Shown here piece by piece: positions 8,278 through 16,533 of a stretch of 33,899 nt of DNA (position 1 is its first letter; each line of letters opens with the position of its first letter). The notes under the pieces are model-generated. The model did not search any database, had not been told where the DNA came from, and saw nothing but the letters and a program-made list of their open reading frames with translations. A program made the translations under genes and the position numbers. Source of the DNA: an uncultured Rickettsiales bacterium (GTDB lineage: Bacteria; Pseudomonadota; Alphaproteobacteria; Rs-D84); NCBI GenBank assembly GCA_947176385.1, contig CAMWQN010000010.1, positions 1-33,899 on the forward strand. Direction: 5' to 3'.

Positions 8278-9099
8278 ATGAAAAAAGGTATATGGTTACT
8301 GGTTTTTGCCGTGCTTGGTTGGAATATGGAATGTGTGCATGCTACGACAGTGGCAGAGTTTGAAGCGTCTATCGGTGATAGAAATGACCAAAATATGGAA
8401 CAGGGGTGCTATTGGGATGAATCGTCTTGTAGCTATTATGATTATATGACAGGCACTACTAAGGTTTCTTGGAATTATGATGGAAGTCCAACTGATATGC
8501 ATTGTGATGATTATGTTTATAGATGTATATATAATACTGTTGGCGATAACCCCGACAAAACAAAAGGATGGTCTGGAATTGTATCATGTAATTCTTGTGC
8601 ACCAGGATATGAATTAAGAGGCGACCAGAATGTTTATTCATCGGTATGTGCGTCGCCAAAAGAATATTGGGACAGTCTTAATGGTATTGAAGGTAATAAA
8701 CTGGGGACAGGTAGTATTTTGAGTGGGGCAAAAGGTAATGCCTGCATAAAAAATTGTAATTCAACAACATGTGCGTCAACGGCATGGACCGCAAAGGGAA
8801 CGGGATACCAAACCCGAATAGCGCGTTCATGTTCGGCAACTGGTGCCAGCGGTAATTGTACCAGCAAGACGGAATATCGCTGTGCCGCTGGGTATTATGG
8901 TAGCAGCAGTAATGGCACATCGGGGTGTACCCAGTGTCCAACATGGACCGGTGTTTATACAGATTCCGCCAAGACCACGGTGGCGCGTGGTACCAGTAAC
9001 GCTGGCGCAACAGCGATAAACGGATGTTATGTTGCAGCGGGTACATATTATGACGCCAGTGGTACATTTAAAACGACAGGAAATTGTTATGCCAGTTAA
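8278..9099 (+). CDS. secreted cysteine-rich protein, tandem copy 1
   Basis: The 273-residue protein has a clear Sec signal peptide, MKKGIWLLVFAVLGWNMECVHA, followed by many paired cysteines. The C-terminal half carries STTCASTAWTAKG, then YRCAAGYYGSSSNGTSGC and CYVAAGTYYDASG. These are shared with the next gene and more loosely with the protein at 29370-29933. The apparent GTG at 8236 lies inside the leader terminator, so I use ATG 8278, which has GGGAG (8267-8271) in front. It is likely a disulfide-bonded periplasmic or surface protein. No enzymatic motif is visible and the role is unknown. Expression probably depends on the switch-like leader at 7976-8256. Confidence 0.85.
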   Translation: MKKGIWLLVFAVLGWNMECVHATTVAEFEASIGDRNDQNMEQGCYWDESSCSYYDYMTGTTKVSWNYDGSPTDMHCDDYVYRCIYNTVGDNPDKTKGWSGIVSCNSCAPGYELRGDQNVYSSVCASPKEYWDSLNGIEGNKLGTGSILSGAKGNACIKNCNSTTCASTAWTAKGTGYQTRIARSCSATGASGNCTSKTEYRCAAGYYGSSSNGTSGCTQCPTWTGVYTDSAKTTVARGTSNAGATAINGCYVAAGTYYDASGTFKTTGNCYAS

Positions 9100-9112
9100 G
9101 AAAAATGCAAAA

Positions 9113-9137
9113 AAATGCCCCGTCTGGGGCATTTTTT
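9113..9137 (+). terminator. Rho-independent terminator
   Basis: ATGCCCC/GGGGCAT stem with loop GTCT and a run of T, 14 bases after the first tandem gene. Confidence 0.85.
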
Positions 9138-9168
9138 TCAGTATTTTATCAGAATGTTTTTTATTCGC

Positions 9169-9328
9169 TTGTGTTTAAATGCGCCATGCTATATAATTTA
9201 TGTAAAATTCATATATGGTGTGGGTTTGGGACATCAAAAACAGCACATTTGCCGTGTGATATGCTTTTTGGGCATCCGACCATAAATAGATTTTGGGCTT
9301 TTGTCCGAACAAGAAAGGGAGTAAAAAA
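9169..9328 (+). promoter_or_regulatory. promoter and switch-less leader of tandem copy 2
   Basis: TTGTGT (9169-9174), 17-bp spacer, TATAAT (9192-9197). The flanks TTATTCGCTTG and TTTAAATGCGCC match the promoter at 7976 almost exactly. The leader resembles that of copy 1 up to ATCCGA (about 9275-9280), then diverges. It has no A/B/C arms and no terminator before the gene. A 23-codon frame from about 9261 ends in TGA overlapping the gene's ATG (ATGA), so translational coupling is possible but unproven. Confidence 0.7.
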
Positions 9329-10159
9329 ATGAAAAAATATACCTGGTTGTTTGTTTTTGCCATGCTTGGTTTGGGGGCATCTGGCTTGCCTGCGACAGCA
9401 GCCATCGTTACAGAATCAGAATTCGAGAATTCTATCGGTGATAAGGATAATCACAATGATGGCACGAGGTGTTATTGGGACAGGTCGTCTTGTAACTATT
9501 CAGATTCATATGGAAAGACGCTGATTTCTTGGAATTATAATGGAAATCCAACTGATGATTTGCATTGTGATGGATACATTTATAGATGTATATATAATAC
9601 TTCTAATCAGAATCTCGCTAATGGATGGGTTGGTATTGCATCGTGCACTTCATGTCAGCCGGGATATGAATTAACAGGGGGGGCGTATGTTTCTTCAACG
9701 GTGTGTGCGTCGCCACAAGAATATTGGAATAATTCGGGTCCTGACTATGATGTAGGTAGCGGTACGGGTAGTATTAAGGCTAATTTATGTAACAAAAACT
9801 GTAATTCAACAACATGTGCGTCAACGGCATGGACTGCCAAGGGAGAGGGATATGAAACCCGAATATATCGTACATGTTCGGCAACAGGTACCAGCGGTAC
9901 ATGTAACAGTACCACGCAATATCGCTGTGCCGCTGGGTATTGGGGCAGCAGTACAAATGGAACATCAGGATGTTCCCGGTGCCCAGAATGGACCAGTCCA
10001 ATAAAAACATACACAACCAGTGCCAAAACGACATATGTACGTGGTACCAGTGATACTGGCAACACAACGGCAATTACCGGATGTTATGTTGTGGCGGGTA
10101 CGTATTACGATGCAACCGGTACATTAAAGACAACGGACAAGTGTAAATATACAAATTAA
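9329..10159 (+). CDS. secreted cysteine-rich protein, tandem copy 2
   Basis: The 276-residue protein is a paralogue of the gene just upstream. It has signal peptide MKKYTWLFVFAMLGLGASG ending around ATAA, then the shared FE.SIGD start of the mature part. The W-N-Y-x-G-x-PTD block, STTCASTAWTAKG and YRCAAGYWGSSTNGTSGC follow in the same order. ATG 9329 is preceded by AAGGGAG. The two copies differ mainly in the middle, as expected for a duplication followed by divergence. Function is unknown; disulfide bonding in the periplasm or at the surface is likely. Unlike copy 1 it is not behind a leader terminator. Confidence 0.85.
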   Translation: MKKYTWLFVFAMLGLGASGLPATAAIVTESEFENSIGDKDNHNDGTRCYWDRSSCNYSDSYGKTLISWNYNGNPTDDLHCDGYIYRCIYNTSNQNLANGWVGIASCTSCQPGYELTGGAYVSSTVCASPQEYWNNSGPDYDVGSGTGSIKANLCNKNCNSTTCASTAWTAKGEGYETRIYRTCSATGTSGTCNSTTQYRCAAGYWGSSTNGTSGCSRCPEWTSPIKTYTTSAKTTYVRGTSDTGNTTAITGCYVVAGTYYDATGTLKTTDKCKYTN

Positions 10160-10162
10160 TAA

Positions 10163-10188
10163 AAATGCCCCGGCTGGGGCGTTTTTTT
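10163..10188 (+). terminator. Rho-independent terminator
   Basis: ATGCCCC/GGGGCGT stem with loop GGCT and a T-run, just after the second tandem gene. It nearly abuts the convergent gene ending at 10187. Confidence 0.8.
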
Positions 10189-10552
10189 ATTTAATACGAT
10201 GATTGTTTTTTAATAACATTTGATAAAACTCTGTTTGAGTACAATCACGTCGTGGCTTTTCAAAATATTCTGTATATCTGTTATATGCTATATCAAATAC
10301 TTGTGCGGCTTCGCTGGGGCTGAAATGATAAAAATATTTTCTGTATAAGTCATAATCTTCTGCGATTCTGTATTCTGTGTCTGCTATTTTTCCAGTGCTG
10401 CTGTTGAATGTATATTTTCTTTCGAAATATAGTCTGTTGTTTGTTACTAAATCTTTGGCAATCAGGCTGGTAACATCGATTGTGTCTTTGCCTATATAGA
10501 CAATAGAACGTGACAAAAATTTTTCGATTTCTTGTATTATCAATCTGTTCAT
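10187..10552 (-). CDS. hypothetical protein, paralogue of the next gene
   Basis: This 121-residue soluble protein has no signal peptide. It shares a layout with the upstream gene at 10577-10915: MN[RK]L start, an early I/V-rich helix, V-x-N-x-R-x-YF, a middle with F-x-x-x-E-A/S, then YNRY-x-x-[YH]F and a short basic end. ATG 10552 is followed by RLIIQEIEKFLSRSIVYIG. The pair probably arose by tandem duplication and may be co-transcribed, with a gap of 24 bases. No catalytic motif is recognised and the function is unknown. Confidence 0.65.
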   Translation of the reverse strand: MNRLIIQEIEKFLSRSIVYIGKDTIDVTSLIAKDLVTNNRLYFERKYTFNSSTGKIADTEYRIAEDYDLYRKYFYHFSPSEAAQVFDIAYNRYTEYFEKPRRDCTQTEFYQMLLKNNHRIK

Positions 10553-10576
10553 AATTATTCCCCCGGGTGTGATTGG

Positions 10577-10915
10577 TTATCTGTTGCGGGTCATGTTGTT
10601 GCTGATCAACAATCCTTTGTATAAAATTATTTTGTTCATGTCGGCATCTTTGAAGTGGTCGTTGTAGCGGTTTTCAGCGTAGTTGAATAATTGTTCAGAT
10701 TCTGCCGCTGTAAATGGATTGTCATAGAGTCCGCTAAATGTCACATTGTAAGATAATTTTGGCATGCTATTCTTGGTGAAATATACACGTGTGTTCGATA
10801 CTGGATTCTGTGCGCACAGTGTCATGTCATCTGGATAATAGCAATTATAGTCAGTGCTTTGGATGACAGAACGATTTATATGTTTTATTGTTTCGTTATA
10901 CAGTAATTTATTCAT
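10577..10915 (-). CDS. hypothetical protein, paralogue of the previous gene
   Basis: This 112-residue soluble protein begins MNKLLYNETIKHINRSVI. Like its neighbour it has N-T-R-V-YF, F-T-A-A-E-S-E-Q and a YAENRYNDHF block. The fit to the neighbour is loose, but the order of motifs is the same, so I treat them as paralogues. ATG 10915 has an AGGAT-type site upstream. The gene is divergent from dnaE, with about 115 bases between starts. Function unknown. Confidence 0.65.
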   Translation of the reverse strand: MNKLLYNETIKHINRSVIQSTDYNCYYPDDMTLCAQNPVSNTRVYFTKNSMPKLSYNVTFSGLYDNPFTAAESEQLFNYAENRYNDHFKDADMNKIILYKGLLISNNMTRNR

Positions 10916-10994
10916 GGTATATCCTCTTAAAATTTATGCTATACCAAAGCCAAAAAATGTCAATAAAAAAGTGGCTTTTTATGTAAATATCCGG

Positions 10995-11024
10995 TTGCCC
11001 TGCCCGTTTATTTTTTGCTATGGT
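10995..11024 (+). promoter_or_regulatory. dnaE promoter, probably giving a leaderless mRNA
   Basis: TTGCCC (10995-11000), 18-bp spacer, TATGGT (11019-11024). Only seven bases separate the -10 box from ATG 11032, where transcription would be expected to begin, and no Shine-Dalgarno sequence is visible. Confidence 0.55.
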
Positions 11025-11031
11025 GTCGCTT

Positions 11032-14000
11032 ATGGAAACAGGGTTCGTTCATCTTCGTACACATTCACGCCTGTCTATGGGCGTTGGCACGATTAAGGTT
11101 AAAAGTATTCCGACACTTTGCGCAGAAAATAATATGTTTGCATGCGCATTGACGGATGGTAATTTAATGTCTGGCTGCGCCGAATTTTCGGACGTTATGC
11201 CAAAGAATAAAATTCAGCCGATTATCGGTATTGAAATAACATTAAATCAGCATAATGCCGACCCAAAAATTCTGCGCAGTAATGCGTTGTCGCGTATCGT
11301 TTTATTGGCGCAAAATCATGATGGATATTTGAATCTGTGTGAAATAAGTCGCATTATGTACATGCGTACGGAAAATCATCACTTGGGACCGTATATAACA
11401 TTTGATGAATTGGCGGCACATAATAATGGACTGATTTGTTTGTCGGGTGCGCATGGTGGACCCGTTGGAATGGCGCTGTTAAACAGTCAAGAAGCCCAGG
11501 CGACTATGTATGCTGGGCAGTTGCTGGATATGTTTGGCAATCGATTCTATATGGAAATCCAGCGTCATGGTCTGGAAGACGAAATAAAAACCGAACCTGG
11601 ATTCTTAAAAATTGCGCGTGAATTAAATATCCCAATCGTCGCAACAAACGACGTTATGTTTGGTACTGCTTCGGAATACGAGGCAGCAGATGCACTGGGC
11701 TGTGTATTGGGTCAGACCAAGGTTATTGATCCGGAACGCAGTCGCAAATCATCAGAACAATATTTTAAAAGCACAGCACAGATGGCTGAATTATTCAGCG
11801 ATCTGCCCGAGGCAATAGAAAACACCGTTCGTATTGCACAGCGTTGTGCCTTCTATGTAAATGTTCATGAAAAACCATTGTTGCCGCGTTTTGGTGATGA
11901 CCTGGAAGCGGAATGCCAAATGTTGCGCGATGACACAATGAATGGTCTGGCAGCGCGCCTGCGTGAACATAATATTACAGATACCGCGCCATATTATGAA
12001 CAGGCAGAATTTGAACTGGGCGTTATTATCGGTATGGGATTCCCGGGATACTTTCTGATTGTTGCGGACTATATCAACTGGTGCAGACACAACGATGTTT
12101 TGACTGGACCTGGACGCGGTTCTGGTGCCGGTTCTATCGTGGCGTGGGCGTTGGGTATTACGCACGTTGACCCGTTAAAGTATGGGTTGCTGTTTGAACG
12201 TTTCTTGAACCCAGACCGTATTTCAATGCCCGACTTTGACGTTGACTTTGAACCAACGGGAATCGAACGCGTGCTGGCGTATATCTGTGATAAATATGGA
12301 CATGATTCTGTATGCCGTATCATTACATTCGGCAGCTTGCAGGCACGTGGCGCAATCAAAGATATCGGACGTGTGTTTGGTATTCCATATTCCAAATCAG
12401 ACCGATTGTCAAAATTGATTCCGCAGGATGCAAAAACACTGAAAGCCGCTGTCGATACATCGCCTGAAATTCAAGAAATTATTCATTCTGATGAAGATAT
12501 GAACAAGGTTGTCACCATCGCCGAAGAATTAGAAGGTTCCCTGCGAAACCTGGGGCAGCATGCGTGCGGTGTTGTTATTGGTGACCGACCAACAACCAAA
12601 ATTGCCCCGGTTTATCGTGACCCGGCGAACCCGTTGCCGTCATGCCAATTTGACGGTCACTATCTGGAATCGGCGGGATTGATTAAGTTTGACTTTTTGG
12701 GATTGGAAACGCTGGTTGTGCTGAAATATGCTGTGCGTTTGATTCAACAGACCCGCGGTATAAATGTCGATTTGGATAAAATACCGGTCGATGATGAAAA
12801 GACTATGGATTTATGGCAACGCGGTTTGACCGAAGGCATATTCCAATTCGATGCCACATTTGTGCAACAGACTTTGCGTAAAATGCACCCAACCAGCTTC
12901 TTGGAAATTTCGGCTTTGAATGCGTTAAACCGACCGGGACCAATTGCGTTTATTCCACAGTTTATCGCACGTATGCATGGCGAAGAAAAAATCGAATATG
13001 TACATCCACGTGCAGAACCGATATTAAAAGAAACATACGGGATTATCGTGTACCAGGAACAGGTTATGCAATTAACACGTGTCTTGGCTGGGTTTACCCG
13101 TGGTCAGTCTGATACCGTGCGCAAGGCAATGGGTAAAAAACTGATTGAAAAACTGAATGAACTGGAAGAATTGTTCTTTGAAGGTTGCGAAAAAGAAAAA
13201 ACACTGGACCGCGCAACTGCAAAAGACCTGTGGGAAAAGTTTAAAGAATTTGCCAAATACGCATTTAATAAATCGCACGCGATTGCTTATTCCATCGTTG
13301 CAAACCAATGCGCGTATCTGAAGGCAAACTATACGCCTGAATTCTTGGCGGCGTCAATGTCCAGTAATCTGAATGATACAGACCAATTGGCAATATTCGT
13401 CGATGATGCCAAGACGAACTTTAATATTCCAATCGTGGCGCCTGATATTAACAAAAGTGAATCTTTGTTCACCGTCAAAGATGGTAAAATCGTCTATGGC
13501 TTGGCAGCGATAAAAGGTGTTGGGATTGCTGCAACCGATGCAATCGTCGCAGAACGTAATGCAAACGGTAAATTTAAAAACCTGACCGATTTTGCAAAAC
13601 GTTGCGGACCGATAATGAATAAGCGTATTTTGGAAGCATTTGCCAAGGTCGGTGTGTTGGATTCGCTGGAACCTAATCGGGCGTCGGTATTTATGAATGC
13701 AGATGCGATATTGTCATATGCATCAAAATCACATGCGGGTGGGAATTCGTTGTCGCTGTTTGAAAACACCGTTGAAGATGATGTCACAGAAAATCGGTTG
13801 TTAAAAAATCTGCCACAGGTTGCACCATGGACATTTGCACAACGCTTGGAAAATGAATTGTCGGCGTTGGGATTTTATATATCTGCCCATCCGATTGACC
13901 AGTATAAGCATTTGATATTGCGTGCTAAATTGGCAACCAGTGCAACACTAATGAGTATTGGTGACCGTAAACCGGTACAAATTGCCGCAAACGTTGGGTC

Positions 14001-14442
14001 GTTTTCACGTCGCCGTACCAAGACTGGCAAGGATATGATTACTATTAACGCATCTGACAGTTTTGGTAATATTGATGCGGTTGCATTTGGACAATCTGCG
14101 ATGGATTTTGCACAGATTTTATCGACTGAAAATGTCGTTCTGATTTCTGGTAAAACGTCAATTCGTGATGATCGAGCGTCAATATTTGTTGATTCTATTA
14201 CGCCACTGACCCAGTGGGTCGCACGTGTCGCACGCAAGATTACGCTGGATATATGGAACCAGAATGTTTTGGCGGATGTAAAAAAGGCGATTGTTGCCCT
14301 GCCCCGCGGAAATACCAGGGTTGAATTAAATATTCATTCCCAGGGTAAAACTGTTACGATATCGCTGCCAGGCGGTGTTGAATTGGGGGCAAATACTGCG
14401 GCGGACTTTGTGGGACTGGGGATAAAGGTGGATATTCAATAA
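11032..14442 (+). CDS. dnaE: DNA polymerase III alpha subunit
   Basis: DnaE is the catalytic subunit of the replicative polymerase. The 1136 residues fit the DnaE1 family. The N-terminal PHP domain begins FVHLRTHSRLSM. Its metal motif is degenerate (LTDGN rather than TDHG/TDFT), so proofreading would come from a separate DnaQ. The polymerase core has GPGRGSGAGSIVAWALGIT, the catalytic pair in MPDFDVDFE and the third Asp in KFDFLGLETL. The helix-hairpin-helix and C-terminal OB-fold region follow (ITINASDSFGNIDAVAFG). I prefer ATG 11032 over ATG 11020 because METGFVHLR aligns with known starts and 11020 lies in the -10 box. The stop overlaps the start of rsmH (TAATG). Confidence 0.95.
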   Translation: METGFVHLRTHSRLSMGVGTIKVKSIPTLCAENNMFACALTDGNLMSGCAEFSDVMPKNKIQPIIGIEITLNQHNADPKILRSNALSRIVLLAQNHDGYLNLCEISRIMYMRTENHHLGPYITFDELAAHNNGLICLSGAHGGPVGMALLNSQEAQATMYAGQLLDMFGNRFYMEIQRHGLEDEIKTEPGFLKIARELNIPIVATNDVMFGTASEYEAADALGCVLGQTKVIDPERSRKSSEQYFKSTAQMAELFSDLPEAIENTVRIAQRCAFYVNVHEKPLLPRFGDDLEAECQMLRDDTMNGLAARLREHNITDTAPYYEQAEFELGVIIGMGFPGYFLIVADYINWCRHNDVLTGPGRGSGAGSIVAWALGITHVDPLKYGLLFERFLNPDRISMPDFDVDFEPTGIERVLAYICDKYGHDSVCRIITFGSLQARGAIKDIGRVFGIPYSKSDRLSKLIPQDAKTLKAAVDTSPEIQEIIHSDEDMNKVVTIAEELEGSLRNLGQHACGVVIGDRPTTKIAPVYRDPANPLPSCQFDGHYLESAGLIKFDFLGLETLVVLKYAVRLIQQTRGINVDLDKIPVDDEKTMDLWQRGLTEGIFQFDATFVQQTLRKMHPTSFLEISALNALNRPGPIAFIPQFIARMHGEEKIEYVHPRAEPILKETYGIIVYQEQVMQLTRVLAGFTRGQSDTVRKAMGKKLIEKLNELEELFFEGCEKEKTLDRATAKDLWEKFKEFAKYAFNKSHAIAYSIVANQCAYLKANYTPEFLAASMSSNLNDTDQLAIFVDDAKTNFNIPIVAPDINKSESLFTVKDGKIVYGLAAIKGVGIAATDAIVAERNANGKFKNLTDFAKRCGPIMNKRILEAFAKVGVLDSLEPNRASVFMNADAILSYASKSHAGGNSLSLFENTVEDDVTENRLLKNLPQVAPWTFAQRLENELSALGFYISAHPIDQYKHLILRAKLATSATLMSIGDRKPVQIAANVGSFSRRRTKTGKDMITINASDSFGNIDAVAFGQSAMDFAQILSTENVVLISGKTSIRDDRASIFVDSITPLTQWVARVARKITLDIWNQNVLADVKKAIVALPRGNTRVELNIHSQGKTVTISLPGGVELGANTAADFVGLGIKVDIQ

Positions 14443-15287
14443 TGAAACATGTACCCGTACTGTTGAATGATGTTTTAAATGCCCTGGGTGATATTAAGGG
14501 GCGCACAATTATTGATGCAACATTTGGTGCAGGTGGATATACACGTGCATTCTTGGCGCGTGGTGCGATTGTGACGTCTTTTGACCGTGATCCAAATGTT
14601 ATCGCAGATGCCAATGCGATAAAGGCAGAATATGGCGATCGTTTTACTTTTATCCCGCGCCCGTTTTCGGATATGGCAAACTTAACCGATAAATATGATG
14701 CGATTGTGTTTGACCTGGGGATATCATCTATGCAGATTGATAACGCAGAACGTGGTTTTTCATTCCGTAATGATGCCGATTTAGATATGCGTATGTCAGC
14801 GGCTGGGGAAACCGCCGCAGAATTGATTGCGCGTCTGTCTGTGCCTGAATTGACACGCGTATTGCGGGACTTTGGTGATGTTGCGCGTGCGGGTGCAATT
14901 GCCAGTGCAATAAAACGCGCGTTGCCACGGACAACATTTGAATTAAAGTCCCTGATACACAATCCAAAAGATGTTGCGCCTGTATTTCAGGCGTTGCGAA
15001 TTGCGGTAAACGATGAAATGGGCGAAGTCACGCGTGCCTTGTCCGCGGTACCTGAATTGCTAAATGTGGGTGGAATGTGCGTGTGTGTCACATTTCATTC
15101 ACTGGAAGACAGATTGGTAAAGAATACATTTCGTGATTGGACCCAGACGCCAGGTGACCCACGTATGCCGGTAACGGTTGCAGCACCATTTGTGGTAGGC
15201 ATTGTGTCCAGACCGGGGAATGCAGAAATCGATGAAAATCCACGTGCACGCAGTGCGCACATGCGTACGGTTATAAAATCATATTGA
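14442..15287 (+). CDS. rsmH: 16S rRNA (cytosine-1402-N4)-methyltransferase RsmH
   Basis: RsmH (MraW) uses SAM to methylate N4 of C1402 in the decoding centre of 16S rRNA. The 281 residues are slightly short for the family but complete. Visible features are the start KHVPVLLNDVL, SAM-binding DATFGAGGYTRAFL and SFDRDPNV, FDLGISSMQIDNAERGFSF, the VTFHSLEDRLVK block, and the closing RARSAHMRTV. Its ATG overlaps the dnaE stop by one base, so it is translationally coupled to dnaE. In most bacteria rsmH sits behind mraZ in the dcw cluster; here it is detached from that cluster. Confidence 0.95.
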   Translation: MKHVPVLLNDVLNALGDIKGRTIIDATFGAGGYTRAFLARGAIVTSFDRDPNVIADANAIKAEYGDRFTFIPRPFSDMANLTDKYDAIVFDLGISSMQIDNAERGFSFRNDADLDMRMSAAGETAAELIARLSVPELTRVLRDFGDVARAGAIASAIKRALPRTTFELKSLIHNPKDVAPVFQALRIAVNDEMGEVTRALSAVPELLNVGGMCVCVTFHSLEDRLVKNTFRDWTQTPGDPRMPVTVAAPFVVGIVSRPGNAEIDENPRARSAHMRTVIKSY

Positions 15288-15313
15288 CCCGCCCTGCGCG
15301 TTTTATGTAGGAT
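15284..15313 (+). promoter_or_regulatory. promoter of the CPVCT membrane-protein operon
   Basis: TTGACC (15284-15289), 18-bp spacer, TAGGAT (15308-15313). The -35 box overlaps the rsmH stop codon. AAGGAAGG follows as ribosome binding site. Confidence 0.55.
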
Positions 15314-15343
15314 ACAAGGTAATAAACAAGGAAGGAAATAACT

Positions 15344-15853
15344 ATGAAAAAATCGCTGTTAACATTGGGCTTTGCTGCTGTGGCGTCGATGCTGATATTG
15401 CCATGTGCGATGGCTGTTTGCCCAGTGTGTACGGTTGCGGTTGGCGCTGGATTGGAAGGTGCACGCCTGCTGGGTGTTGATGATGTTATAACTGGCATTT
15501 GGGCTGGTGGGCTAACATTGTCATTGTTCTTTTGGACAGCGGGATGGTTGAAAAAACGTGGTGTGACAAACTTTTGGTTGCAGATTGTATTGCCATTTAT
15601 TCTGTATTATGTATTGTTGGCATGTGTATATTTAATGCCGGGCGTTTCATTTGGCGCCAATACCCTGTGGGGAATTGATAAGTTTATGTTGGGTGTTATT
15701 GTTGGAACGGTGGCGTTCTGGCTGGGGGCACGTTGGTATATTCAGATAAAGCGTGCCAATGGTGGTCACGCACGTTTTGCATTTCAGAAAGTTGTTGTTC
15801 CATTAACATTTCTGTTAATTGCGACATTGGTATTTTGGTTAATTACTATGTAA
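15344..15853 (+). CDS. small multi-pass membrane protein with CPVCT motif
   Basis: The 169-residue protein has a signal-like first segment, MKKSLLTLGFAAVASMLILPCAMA. Directly after it comes CPVCTVAVGAGLEGARLLGVDD. About four further membrane segments follow (ITGIWAGGLTLSLFFW, LQIVLPFILYYVLLACVY, MLGVIVGTVAFWLG, VVVPLTFLLIATLVFWL). The CxxC next to the first segment could hold a metal or a disulfide on the outer face. I recall similar short CPxCT membrane proteins mainly from candidate-phyla genomes, which hints at transfer but cannot be checked here. It forms a two-gene operon with the next gene (16-base gap). Function unknown. Confidence 0.75.
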   Translation: MKKSLLTLGFAAVASMLILPCAMAVCPVCTVAVGAGLEGARLLGVDDVITGIWAGGLTLSLFFWTAGWLKKRGVTNFWLQIVLPFILYYVLLACVYLMPGVSFGANTLWGIDKFMLGVIVGTVAFWLGARWYIQIKRANGGHARFAFQKVVVPLTFLLIATLVFWLITM

Positions 15854-15869
15854 TCTGGGGGAAATAGAC

Positions 15870-16475
15870 ATGAAAACGACAAAGCAAAAGAAAATGACGC
15901 TGCAAGAAATGGTTGAACGTGCCGATGCGTCTAAGAAAGTAAATCCGCTGGATTTGTCATCAGACCAAGATTTGTCTATTGCATTGATGAATTTGATATC
16001 CCTGGAAGAGCACTTTTTCTTTAGTGGCGCGAAAACTCAGAAAACAGGTTTTTATGATCTTATTAATACGGTTCGCGATATGCGCAAAGATTTAATGGCA
16101 CGTATCGTTAAGAAATCAACCGCGGAAAATGGTGAAGTATGGTGCATATCAAAACATTTGCTGGCGGCATCCATGCGTTTGATGGAGGTTGGTACCAAAG
16201 CCCTGTCTGCGGGCAATACCCAAGAAGCGTACAATTTGTTTAACAAGGCATATGATTTGTATTCTTTGTTCTGGGGAATCAATATGGATTTAATTGATTT
16301 GACGGGGGTGCAACGTGCTGCGCCGGCGGTGTATGAACATGCAATGACCCAATGTCCGTTGAAAAATACTGCAAAGACTGAGCAGACCGATTCCAGTTCG
16401 GCAGATACATCTAAATCCACTGTCCGTCGTTTGGGCAATTGGGTTAAAAATGCAGTTAATTGCTGTATAGAATAA
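15870..16475 (+). CDS. conserved-looking soluble helical protein, partner of the CPVCT membrane protein
   Basis: The 201-residue cytoplasmic protein is mostly helical. Notable segments are DLSSDQDLSIALMNLISLEEHFFFSGAKT, then GEVWCISKHLLAASMRLMEVG, and a TPR-like helical pair around NTQEAYNLFNKAYDLYSLFWG. The last 40 residues are Ser/Thr-rich and then basic, ending NCCIE. ATG 15870 follows GGGGAAA. Tight spacing to the membrane-protein gene suggests joint function. No enzyme motif is seen. As with its partner, I associate this sequence style with candidate-phyla proteins, from memory only. Confidence 0.7.
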   Translation: MKTTKQKKMTLQEMVERADASKKVNPLDLSSDQDLSIALMNLISLEEHFFFSGAKTQKTGFYDLINTVRDMRKDLMARIVKKSTAENGEVWCISKHLLAASMRLMEVGTKALSAGNTQEAYNLFNKAYDLYSLFWGINMDLIDLTGVQRAAPAVYEHAMTQCPLKNTAKTEQTDSSSADTSKSTVRRLGNWVKNAVNCCIE

Positions 16476-16483
16476 AAATGGTA

Positions 16484-16513
16484 TTGATTCACAATGTGGA
16501 AAAATGATACAAT
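16484..16513 (+). promoter_or_regulatory. promoter of the large secreted-protein pair
   Basis: TTGATT (16484-16489), 18-bp spacer, TACAAT (16508-16513), followed by GAGAG as ribosome binding site. Confidence 0.6.
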
Positions 16514-16533
16514 ACATACAGAGAGATGAATAA

